From CAIXSC01 sp046349915 (GTDB lineage: Bacteria; Planctomycetota; Planctomycetia; Pirellulales; Pirellulaceae): a stretch of DNA of 64,000 nucleotides. The notes beneath the pieces were generated by a model. The model saw nothing but the letters and a program-made list of their open reading frames with translations. It had not been told where the DNA came from and did not search any database. Location: positions 62,001 to 126,000 of the forward strand of contig JAXMBL010000010.1 in the NCBI GenBank assembly GCA_046349915.1, in the 5' to 3' direction. This document shows positions 53,818 through 61,253 of this stretch, in pieces. The translations under genes were made by a program, and so were the position numbers. The stretch's first letter is position 1. Every line of letters starts with the position of its first letter.

Positions 53818-53985
53818 ATGCGATTTCCCGGAACGACTCGCACCCGGTTCATCGTGCTGGTGATTCTCGCGGCATCGTTGCTGGCCTTCGATACGATTCG
53901 CAAGAACCGTATGGCCGCACAGCGATTAGAGCGGGCGAAAGTCGAGCAGGCGGCGTCTCCGCCGGTCGCCACGAGTTCGAAGTGA
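53818..53985 (+). CDS. Small single-pass membrane protein, 55 residues
   Basis: ATG 53818 begins MRFPGTTRTRFIVLVILAASLLAF, a basic start followed by one ~16-residue hydrophobic helix, then a charged stretch RKNRMAAQRLERAKVEQ and a Ser/Pro/Ala tail. GGAAG lies nine bases upstream of the start codon. The layout (positive start, helix, amphipathic tail) suits a bitopic inner-membrane peptide. No family recognised. It lies on its own between the SMP-30-like and giant membrane-protein genes. Confidence 0.5.
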   Translation: MRFPGTTRTRFIVLVILAASLLAFDTIRKNRMAAQRLERAKVEQAASPPVATSSK

Positions 53986-54053
53986 CCATGGCGTGATGAA
54001 TGTTCCCTGCCCAAACCCAGGAAAAAGTCTGTCCTCGCCGGGGAGGAGGGGGG

Positions 54054-54059
54054 TATAAT
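54054..54059 (+). promoter_or_regulatory. Possible -10 element of the giant membrane-protein gene
   Basis: TATAAT lies 78 bases upstream of ATG 54137. The -35 position (about 54031-54036, GTCCTC) is not convincing. The stretch just before it is G-rich (GGGGAGGAGGGGGG). Confidence 0.35.
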
Positions 54060-54136
54060 TCAGGCGGCCCTGGGGTGACTGACCGCGGCGCTCGCCGCGT
54101 CCCCCGCTGTCTACCTCCCGTGAACTTGGCATCTCG

Positions 54137-57100
54137 ATGGCGAACGGCGCAGCCGGTACAACCCGCGGGAGTGGTCCCGCGAGCCCTCCGACCTATGTCG
54201 ACGGGCCTGAAGCTCGAATCATCGATTCGCAGGTTGCTGTTGCGCGCCGCCAAGTCAAGCTGATTGACTTTGCCTCGCGAGTGTTGCTCGGAGTCGTGGG
54301 GCTAATCGGTTTTCTCTTGCTGGTCGTACTGATCGATCATTGGGTGTTTGACCTGGGGGCCGGTGGACGTTGGCTGGCGCTCGCCGCGCTGCTCGCCGGT
54401 GTGATCTGGTACGTGGTGCGACACTTGGCCTGGGTTGCCTGGCGATCGATCAATCCGCTGTATGCGGCGAAAGTGATCGAGCAAGGAACGCCCGCTCTCA
54501 AGAACGGCTTGGTCAACTACCTGCTGCTACGGCAGCAGCGATCGCTAGTCCAGGAGTCAGTCTTTCGCGCGATTCAGGGTCGGACGGCGGCGGATGTCGA
54601 ACAACTGGAAGTAGAAGCCGCCATCGACCACTCGCCCCTCTTTCGCATCGGCTACATCCTGGCTGCCGTGGTGGCATTGGCGGGCCTCTATACGATCGTT
54701 TCCCCGAAAGATCCTGTGCCGACGGTGCGTCGAGTGCTGGCGCCATGGGCGGCCATCTCGCGACCGTCGCGAGTCCGAGTGCTGGAGTTCAAGCCAGGGG
54801 ACGCTCAAGCCTTTTTGGGCGAGTCGGTGGCGATCACCGCTCGGCTGGAAGGAGTGACCGAGAAAGACTCGGTCGCCATTATCTACTCGACCGACGACGG
54901 CCAGACCGTGGAACGTCGAGTGGCGATGGAGCGGGGAAGTGATGGTCGCGAGTGGAAAGCCATGCTCCCACCCGACTCGGCTGGCCTCCAGCAGTCGCTC
55001 ACTTATCGGCTAGAGGCCGGCGACGCGATCACTGCGACCTATCGCCTTGAAGCTCGACCCGCGCCGCTAATCGCGGTCCGTTCGGTCACGTACGACTACC
55101 CAGCGTATACCACTCGCGAACGGCGAGTGGTCGAGCGTCAAGGAGACATCTCGGCGGTCGAAGGAACGCGAGTCACGGTGGAAGCGATCGCGAATCAACC
55201 TATCAAGTCGGCTTGGATCGAATTCGCGCCGCCGGGCGAGGACGGCGCGGACTCGGCCATCGCTCAGCTTGTCGACGATTCGCGAAACACGCCCGCCGAT
55301 CGAGTTTTGCACTTGAACGTCGATGGCCAGACCGCTCGACAGTCATTCATATTGCAGCTAGCCCCGGGCGGCAAACCCAAATTCGCCGCCTACTCGGTCA
55401 AGTTCCTTACCGTGGAAGAGCGTCGCAACGCGCGACCGGTGATCCACCGCATTGATGTGTCGCCCGATTTTCCGCCCGAGGTGGAGTTTCTCGCGCCGAC
55501 CGAAGATCGTATCGAAATGGCGGCGGACGCCGAGTTGCCGATCGAGGTGAGAGCGGTCGACCCCGACTTCGGACTCCGCCGAGCAGTGTTGGAAGTTCGA
55601 GTCGATGGCGCCGTGGTGTTGGAACACGAGCTGTTTGCGGACCCAACTGGCGCGCCGGGCCAAGTCGTGCGAAGCTGGCGGTTTTCGCCGAAGGAACTGG
55701 GCCTGCGAGCGGGAGAACGAGCGACTTTGCAGGCGCGTGCGGAAGACAATCGATCCGTACCGCCTTCCTTTCAACCTCAACCAAACATCCGTCGTTCGCG
55801 TGAGTTGATCGTTGACCTAGGCGCGGCAAGTAAACCCGACTCGACGCCGAAAGCGCCCGGTGAGAAACCTACCGAGGAATCTCCCAACGATCCCTCGCCC
55901 AAGCCAAATCGCTCGCCAGACAACTCGAAGTCGCCTGCGTCGAGCAATCCCGAGAAGCCCTCGCGCGACCCGCAGTCACCCGATCCGACTTCGCCGGATA
56001 AACCTCAGTCGAAGGACCCCCAACCCGACGACAAGCAGCCCAGCGGCGCGAATTCGCCGCGCAACAAAGCGGGCGATTCGTCAGCGGAGAAGCCCTCGCC
56101 AGATCGGTCCCCACAGGAGAAGAACCCGCAGGAGAAGGCCGCTCAGGAAAAGTCCGCCAAGGAAAAACCTTCGCAGCAGCCCAATTCGGCCGAACAGCCA
56201 TCCCCGGATAAGCCATCGGAAGATCAGAAGCCGAGCGACAAGCCGAGCGACAGCAAGAAGCCCGACAGCAAGAAGCCAGACAACAAGAAACCGGAGGAAA
56301 AGCCCACCGGAGACAAGCCGTCGAAGGGTGAACAGTCTCAGGAAAAACAACCTAGCGGCAAACAGAGCGAGAACAAGCAGAGCGACGGTAAACAGAGCGA
56401 CGGTAAACAGAGCGACGGTAAACAGAGCGACGAAAAGCAGAACGGCGGCACGCAGAACAGCGACAAGCAAAGCGGCGGCCAACCTCAATCGGGTTCAAAC
56501 TCCCAGGGAGGCGAGCAACCCGAGAAGCCTGAAGACATGCCTGGCGGTGGGAATCCTGGCGAGTCGAAGCCGGCTTCCGGTGGGCAGGCAAAGAACGAGT
56601 CCTCCAAGCCCAGCGCCAGCGGATCGCAACCGGCCAATGGGGCTCAACCGGAAGGGGCGGCGGCCGGATCGCCGCCTTCTGGCGCCGCTGGAACGACTCA
56701 GCCTGGCACGAACGATGCCGCCGCACGGGACGACGAGAACCCGGCGGGCGGAGGAACTCCTAGCGAAAAGCTCGACGATGGCGACATCTTCGACAAGGCC
56801 CTCCAGCACCTTCAACAGCAGAAGCAAAAGCCATCCGCGGGCGGCAGTGGGCAAGTGGGCGGCAAGGAGGCTCGTGCGCCGGAGGGGGGTCCAAGTCCGA
56901 CGGCCGAGAAGCCTTCGACTCCACCGGAGGGAACGGGTGGTAAACCAAATCCGGCCGATCCGATGACGAAGCAGCAAGGAGCGGGCTCGCGTAACGATAC
57001 CGGGACGAACGATCGTGCTGGGGGAACGCCGCAGGGGCCTCCCGAGGCGAAGGCTGACATGCCGGGCGCCAAGCCCGAGGGGGCCGAACAATCGCTGAAT

Positions 57101-58081
57101 GGCGAGGGGAAGAATGGAGAATCGGGTGCTGGCGAAGCGCCTCGCGAGGCACGAGTATCGCCCAAGTCGCTGAAGGAGAACGAGGCGAGCAAGAAGACGC
57201 GGCAACCCGACGATTCAAAGCCCGGCGAGAAGACCGGTCCCACATCGCCATCAACGAGCAAGAAGCAATCCGATTCGAAGAATGGCGTTGAAGGCGACAA
57301 GAGCGGCGGCGGACAGCAGGGCGGCGGTCAGGGCGCCAACCAAAAAGGGAACGATAGCGCGGGGGCGAATTCCGCGGCCGACGACGGCGCGGGAGCCTCC
57401 TCGGAGGCAGGCGAGGGAGACGTATCGGACAAAGGCGGCGACAAGTTGAAGGCGGCCAAGCCGACGGGCAAGCCCGGGACCGACAAGGGCTCTGGCAGCG
57501 GCACGAAACCGGATGCCGCTGGCCAAGCGACGCCTGACAAACCCAATGGTCCGCCAGGGCACGGCGGCTCGCCTCCCGATTCGCCTCAGTCGCCCATGTC
57601 CGCCGCTCCCCCTTCGGGGCAGGGGGGAGGAAGTCGAGCGACCACGGGTGGCGGCGTCGCGTCCGAGAATGCGGGACCACGCTCGCCGCAAGCGACAGGC
57701 CCTGTCGCGGAAGGGGATGCGGCGAATCTCGACTACGCGCGGCGAGCCACCGATCTTGTGCTCGAATACCTCAAAGACCAGAAGGATCAGCCCGATCCCG
57801 AGTTGTTACGACGCCTGGGATGGAGTGCGGAAGATCTGCGCGAGTTTGTCGCTCGCTGGCAGACGCTCAAGCAGGCCGCGAATGAGAACAACCCTAACGC
57901 TCAACGCGAGTTGAACGAAACGTTGCGCAGCCTGGGGCTGCGGCCGACGGAAGACCGGCGACGAGCGGCCGGCGCCGCGGCCGATTCGCAGCGGGGCAAT
58001 CGCGACGCGGGCGGAAGATCGAACCCGCCCGCCAAGTACCGCGACCGATTTGACGCCTATCGCCGAGGAACGTCGCGCTAG
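54137..58081 (+). CDS. Giant DUF4175-like membrane protein with long disordered region
   Basis: This is a 1314-residue protein. Three hydrophobic segments (near 45-75, 80-100 and 170-190) occur in an N-terminal domain with NPLYAAKVIEQGTPALKNGLVNYLLLR, similar to the DUF4175-type envelope proteins of planctomycetes. Residues ~190-550 are beta-rich, Ig-like extracytoplasmic domains (PAYTTRERRVVERQGDISAVEGTRVTVEA). Residues ~555-1190 are low-complexity, made mostly of Pro, Ser, Lys, Asp, Gly and Gln, including three perfect 15-bp tandem repeats at 56384-56428. The final ~110 residues form a conserved helical domain (NLDYARRATDLVLEYLKDQKDQPDPELLRRLGWSAEDLREFV). Function unknown; probably a cell-envelope organiser. 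Confidence 0.8.
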   Translation: MANGAAGTTRGSGPASPPTYVDGPEARIIDSQVAVARRQVKLIDFASRVLLGVVGLIGFLLLVVLIDHWVFDLGAGGRWLALAALLAGVIWYVVRHLAWVAWRSINPLYAAKVIEQGTPALKNGLVNYLLLRQQRSLVQESVFRAIQGRTAADVEQLEVEAAIDHSPLFRIGYILAAVVALAGLYTIVSPKDPVPTVRRVLAPWAAISRPSRVRVLEFKPGDAQAFLGESVAITARLEGVTEKDSVAIIYSTDDGQTVERRVAMERGSDGREWKAMLPPDSAGLQQSLTYRLEAGDAITATYRLEARPAPLIAVRSVTYDYPAYTTRERRVVERQGDISAVEGTRVTVEAIANQPIKSAWIEFAPPGEDGADSAIAQLVDDSRNTPADRVLHLNVDGQTARQSFILQLAPGGKPKFAAYSVKFLTVEERRNARPVIHRIDVSPDFPPEVEFLAPTEDRIEMAADAELPIEVRAVDPDFGLRRAVLEVRVDGAVVLEHELFADPTGAPGQVVRSWRFSPKELGLRAGERATLQARAEDNRSVPPSFQPQPNIRRSRELIVDLGAASKPDSTPKAPGEKPTEESPNDPSPKPNRSPDNSKSPASSNPEKPSRDPQSPDPTSPDKPQSKDPQPDDKQPSGANSPRNKAGDSSAEKPSPDRSPQEKNPQEKAAQEKSAKEKPSQQPNSAEQPSPDKPSEDQKPSDKPSDSKKPDSKKPDNKKPEEKPTGDKPSKGEQSQEKQPSGKQSENKQSDGKQSDGKQSDGKQSDEKQNGGTQNSDKQSGGQPQSGSNSQGGEQPEKPEDMPGGGNPGESKPASGGQAKNESSKPSASGSQPANGAQPEGAAAGSPPSGAAGTTQPGTNDAAARDDENPAGGGTPSEKLDDGDIFDKALQHLQQQKQKPSAGGSGQVGGKEARAPEGGPSPTAEKPSTPPEGTGGKPNPADPMTKQQGAGSRNDTGTNDRAGGTPQGPPEAKADMPGAKPEGAEQSLNGEGKNGESGAGEAPREARVSPKSLKENEASKKTRQPDDSKPGEKTGPTSPSTSKKQSDSKNGVEGDKSGGGQQGGGQGANQKGNDSAGANSAADDGAGASSEAGEGDVSDKGGDKLKAAKPTGKPGTDKGSGSGTKPDAAGQATPDKPNGPPGHGGSPPDSPQSPMSAAPPSGQGGGSRATTGGGVASENAGPRSPQATGPVAEGDAANLDYARRATDLVLEYLKDQKDQPDPELLRRLGWSAEDLREFVARWQTLKQAANENNPNAQRELNETLRSLGLRPTEDRRRAAGAAADSQRGNRDAGGRSNPPAKYRDRFDAYRRGTSR

Positions 58082-58104
58082 CACTTTAAGGTGTCGAGCC
58101 CCCT

Positions 58105-58202
58105 GTACGACGGGCTTCTAGTCCGTCGATCCGCCCCGTAACGCGGCTTACCGCTCGCGAAGCGAGCGGGCTACTACCGTACGACGGACTTCCAGTCCGT
58201 CG
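58105..58202. repeat. GACGGACT palindromes, copies 8 and 9, flanking a GC-rich hairpin
   Basis: Copies at 58105-58128 (one substitution, CGGGCT) and 58179-58202 flank the 20-bp dyad CCGCTCGC-GAA-GCGAGCGG (58151-58169). The array starts 24 bases after the stop of the giant membrane-protein gene. Confidence 0.87.
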
Positions 58203-58465
58203 ATCCGATCCGACCTCACCCAGCCCAGCACCACCGCCCCGCGCGCAGACTAGTTAACCCATTCCCACCCAATAACTTGCCATCACCATAAGCGATTTCA
58301 GCCTCAACTGCGGAACTCGCTCGCAGACACAAGTCCGACTCGCCAAGAGTGTCGAACGCGAGAGGGCTGCCACTGGTCAGCGCTGGGGGCCATCCGCTAT
58401 TCTGGTTGGGGTCGCCGCCGAGCCGATTTCGCCAGCAAGCATTCTGTGATCCATGCGAGGTTGTC
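58203..58465. other. Intergenic region upstream of the 5-formyl-THF cyclo-ligase gene
   Basis: No gene is called. A minus-strand frame of 83 codons (58216-58467) is open but has no recognised domain and would overlap the cyclo-ligase start. In gamma-proteobacteria the 6S RNA gene precedes this enzyme gene, so the region deserves a structural RNA test; I could not build a clear 6S fold by eye. Confidence 0.35.
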
Positions 58466-59080
58466 ATGAGTGTTTCGGATCTCTCCGAACTTCAATTGCG
58501 TAAGAAGGAAATTCGCGAGCGAGCCCATGCCGCCCGCAACGCTCAGCCCGATAAGGATGAAGTCAGCCGGGTGATTGTCGAACGGTTCTTGGGGTTGCCC
58601 GAGTACGCTCGAGCGCGAACCGTGATGTTCTACATCGATGTGCGGAGCGAAGTCCGTACTCGCCAGCACCTGGAAGCAGCGCTCGCCTCGGGCAAGCGGA
58701 TCGTCGTCCCCTACTGTGTGGACGGTGAACTTGAGCTGTTCCATTTGGAAGCCATGGATGAGTTGGCGATCGGGATGTACAAGATCCTGGAGCCGCGCGA
58801 GGATTTGCGAAGCGTGGCGGCGAAGAAGATTCCGATCGAAGAGTTGGATTTGGTGATGGTGCCGGGAGTGGCGTTTGATCGTCGCGGCGCTCGGTCGGGC
58901 CATGGCAAGGGCTATTACGACAAGCTGCTCGAACACGCGCGGCTCGACACGCCCCTGGTCGCTTTGGCCTTCGAGTGCCAGATGTTTGACGAAGTGCCCG
59001 TGGCGGAGCACGACATCTTCATGGACAAGGTGATCACCGAAGCGGCCGTGTATCCAGGACGTGGTCGCGGCTCGCGATAG
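58466..59080 (+). CDS. fau: 5-formyltetrahydrofolate cyclo-ligase
   Basis: This enzyme converts 5-formyl-THF to 5,10-methenyl-THF with ATP. The 204-residue protein begins MSVSDLSELQLRKKEIRERA (a basic start with the conserved Lys-Arg region) and shows VMFYIDVRSEVRT, VPYCVDGELELFHLE and the signature GVAFDRRGARSGHGKGYYDKLL, with the family motif RxGxGxGYYD. ATG 58466 is the start; the upstream open frame has no ribosome site of comparable quality. It heads a three-gene run with ftr 22 bases downstream. Confidence 0.94.
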   Translation: MSVSDLSELQLRKKEIRERAHAARNAQPDKDEVSRVIVERFLGLPEYARARTVMFYIDVRSEVRTRQHLEAALASGKRIVVPYCVDGELELFHLEAMDELAIGMYKILEPREDLRSVAAKKIPIEELDLVMVPGVAFDRRGARSGHGKGYYDKLLEHARLDTPLVALAFECQMFDEVPVAEHDIFMDKVITEAAVYPGRGRGSR

Positions 59081-59101
59081 CGGCGCAAGGAAACAGGTTC
59101 C

Positions 59102-60070
59102 ATGACGTTGCCCGATTTGGTTGAGGACACATACGCCGAGGCGTTTCGCAGTATTTACGCCGAGGTGTTGGTGACGGCTCGTGATCGCAAATGGGTCGAT
59201 CACGCGGTCAACGCGATGACGGGGAACGCTTCCAGCACCATCTTGTGCGATTGCGAAGCGGGGTTGGATCGTTACGTTGGGCCGGGAGGGGACGAGTCGT
59301 TTCCTACGCCCGATGGTCGGCCAGGTGCGATCGTCCAGTTTCATGTCCCCAGGTTCTGGAAGGATCGCGCCGAGCGATTGGAGCGATCGTTGTTAGTGCG
59401 CATCAGCCAGAATGTGCTCACCTGTCCCACGGCCGCCTGCTTCAATTTGCTCGACACCGATCCTTATTTCAAACTAGGGCGGAAGGTCTCGCTGTTTGGC
59501 GATGGTCATCAATTCCGTGATTCTCGCCATGGCCGCAAAGTCTGGGTCGTGCCGATCATGGGAGGCGAATTCGAGATAGATCGTCGCTTTGGTTTTCGCG
59601 ACGGGATCATGGGCGGCAACTTGTGGTTCATGGGACGAGATGTCGATGCCGCCATCGAGGCGACCGAGCGAGGCGTCGAAGCGGTCGCGGCCACGCCAGG
59701 AGTCGTGATGTGTTTTCCGGGCGGGATTGCCGGGAGCGCGTCGAAGGCCGGGAGTCGCTACAAGTTTCTGGTCGCCAGCACCTTCGCCGAGTATTGTCCG
59801 ACGTTGCGCGGAAAGGCGGGCGTGGAAACGCGAGTGCCCGAGGAGGTGACTTCCATCATGGAGATCGTGATCAACGGTCGTGATCTCGAGACAGTCGCCC
59901 AAGCGACGCATGCGGCCATCGCAGCGAGTCGCCACTCGCCGGGACTCGTACGCATCACCGCCGGCAACTACGGCGGCCGGTTGGGGAAGAGTTTCATCTA
60001 TCTGCATCCTCGGCAAGAGACGCCTGCGGAGCCTGGGACCGCGCCGGCAGGCGCCGCAGGTTCGCCGTGA
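59102..60070 (+). CDS. ftr: Formylmethanofuran-tetrahydromethanopterin formyltransferase
   Basis: Ftr/FhcD moves a formyl group between formylmethanofuran (or the bacterial methanofuran analogue) and tetrahydromethanopterin, in the C1 pathway shared by methanogens, methylotrophs and planctomycetes. Family stretches are DTYAEAFRSIYAEVLVTARDRKW, ASSTILCDCEAGLDRYV, PDGRPGAIVQFHVPRF, VLTCPTAACFNLL, FGDGHQFRDSRHGRKVWVVPIMGGEFEIDRRFGF, GIMGGNLWFMG, CFPGGIAGSASKAGSRYKFL and ITAGNYGGRLGKSFIYLH. At 322 residues it is slightly longer than archaeal Ftr (~297), with a Pro/Ala-rich C-terminal extension. It overlaps the next gene by four bases. Confidence 0.95.
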   Translation: MTLPDLVEDTYAEAFRSIYAEVLVTARDRKWVDHAVNAMTGNASSTILCDCEAGLDRYVGPGGDESFPTPDGRPGAIVQFHVPRFWKDRAERLERSLLVRISQNVLTCPTAACFNLLDTDPYFKLGRKVSLFGDGHQFRDSRHGRKVWVVPIMGGEFEIDRRFGFRDGIMGGNLWFMGRDVDAAIEATERGVEAVAATPGVVMCFPGGIAGSASKAGSRYKFLVASTFAEYCPTLRGKAGVETRVPEEVTSIMEIVINGRDLETVAQATHAAIAASRHSPGLVRITAGNYGGRLGKSFIYLHPRQETPAEPGTAPAGAAGSP

Positions 60071-60975
60071 CCGAGCGACCGTCGCGGGATGCGATTTACC
60101 GCGATGCGATCCGCGCGGCCATCACCGGATTGGTCGTCAACTTGCTGTTGGGCGTTGTGAAGCTGTTGGGGGGACTTTGGAGCGGTTCCTTCGCGCTCCT
60201 CTCGGACGCCGTCAATTCGCTGGGAGATGTCTTCACATCGGCCGTAATTGTTTGGGCCCTGCAGTTCGCTCAACGCCCCGCCGACGAAGAGCATCCTTAT
60301 GGGCATTCGCGCGCGGAAGGGATCGCCGCCACGCAGGTCGCGCTACTGGTTTTCCTCTCGGCGCTTGGCATTGGCTGGGAAGCGCTGCATCGCATCAGTC
60401 TGCCCCACGCGATTCCGCCTGCCTGGACGTTGGCGATCGCGGCCGCGAATGTGGCGATCAAGGAGGCGTTGTATCAGTACAAAGTACGAGTGAGTCGACG
60501 GACGGGGTCGGCGGCGATCCTGGCGAACGCCTGGGATCATCGCAGCGACGCTCTCTGTTCGCTCGCGGTGCTAGTCGGATTGGCCATCGTTCGCTGGGGC
60601 GGCGAGCGTTGGATGGGGGCGGATGAAGTAGCGGCGCTGGTGGTCGTGGCCGCGATTCTTTGGTCGGCGGGGACGCTCTTTATCAACGGCGCCCGCGAAC
60701 TGATGGACTTACAGGCCGACGATTCATTAGTCAAACAGGTGCGAGCGGCAGCTCTGCGAGTGGAAGGAGTGCGCGGGGTCGAGAAGCTCTGGCTAAGAAA
60801 ATCGGGACTGGAGTACTTCGCCGACCTGCATCTGGAGGTCGATTCATCAATGACCGTCTTCCAAGGCCATCGAATCGGCCATCGAGTGAAGGATCAGTTG
60901 TTGGCCGAATTCCCCGTGCTGCGCGATGTCTTAATCCATCTCGAACCAGCGGATCGGGGTGAGCAAGGATCCTGA
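60067..60975 (+). CDS. Cation diffusion facilitator family transporter
   Basis: This is a 302-residue CDF protein starting at GTG 60067 inside the ftr stop (GTGA overlap), so it is translationally coupled to ftr. Six membrane helices are visible. The metal-site pattern GSFALLSDAVNSLGDV in helix 2 and ANAWDHRSDALCSLAV in helix 5 gives the Asp/Asn and His/Asp residues for divalent-cation binding. HPYGHSRAEG is the conserved loop after helix 3. The C-terminal domain (ELMDLQADDSLVKQVRAAALRVEGV...HLEVDSSMTVFQGHRIGHRVKDQL) is the cytoplasmic CDF dimer domain. Likely exports Zn, Co, Fe or Mn. Why it is coupled to C1 genes is unclear. Confidence 0.92.
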   Translation: MTERPSRDAIYRDAIRAAITGLVVNLLLGVVKLLGGLWSGSFALLSDAVNSLGDVFTSAVIVWALQFAQRPADEEHPYGHSRAEGIAATQVALLVFLSALGIGWEALHRISLPHAIPPAWTLAIAAANVAIKEALYQYKVRVSRRTGSAAILANAWDHRSDALCSLAVLVGLAIVRWGGERWMGADEVAALVVVAAILWSAGTLFINGARELMDLQADDSLVKQVRAAALRVEGVRGVEKLWLRKSGLEYFADLHLEVDSSMTVFQGHRIGHRVKDQLLAEFPVLRDVLIHLEPADRGEQGS

Positions 60976-60997
60976 CAGTTGCCTTTGGCTCCGCCAA

Positions 60998-61053
60998 GTG
61001 AAGGGTGAAGGGTGAAGGGTGAAGAGTGAAGAGTGAAGAGTGAAGGGTGAAAG
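60998..61053. repeat. 7-bp tandem repeat, eight units
   Basis: Eight head-to-tail units: three GTGAAGG, three GTGAAGA, one GTGAAGG and a final GTGAAAG. It lies just after the CDF stop and separates a short duplicate of one end of the dispersed element (CCTTTGGCTCCGCCAA) from copy C. The unit length and position suggest slippage expansion. Confidence 0.92.
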
Positions 61054-61054
61054 G

Positions 61055-61253
61055 GAGGACAGTCGCCTTTGGCTCCGCCAAAGGAGCGAAGACCGTCGCC
61101 CCGCGAACGCCGCTTCGCCCCTGGGATCGTTTCACGCGTGAACGTATTCGACGGGGCCACGCGAACTCAACGATAAGGTGCGTTTTCACCGGGCGGTGGA
61201 GAATGGGTTTGACCATGCCGAAGTGTTTTCCGCCCGGTTCGACGCACCCTACG
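61055..61253 (-). repeat. Dispersed ~220-280 bp element, copy C (reverse)
   Basis: Reverse complement of copies A and B: it ends at the TAG stop of the DUF1501 gene (61249-61251) and carries the TTTGGCTCCGCCAAA hairpin at its other end, next to a short extra copy of that end at 60975-60997. It lies between the convergent CDF and DUF1501 genes. Confidence 0.88.

Noticed and set aside
60998..61053. CRISPR-like array
   Set aside because: The units are 7 bp with no spacers; it is a simple tandem repeat.
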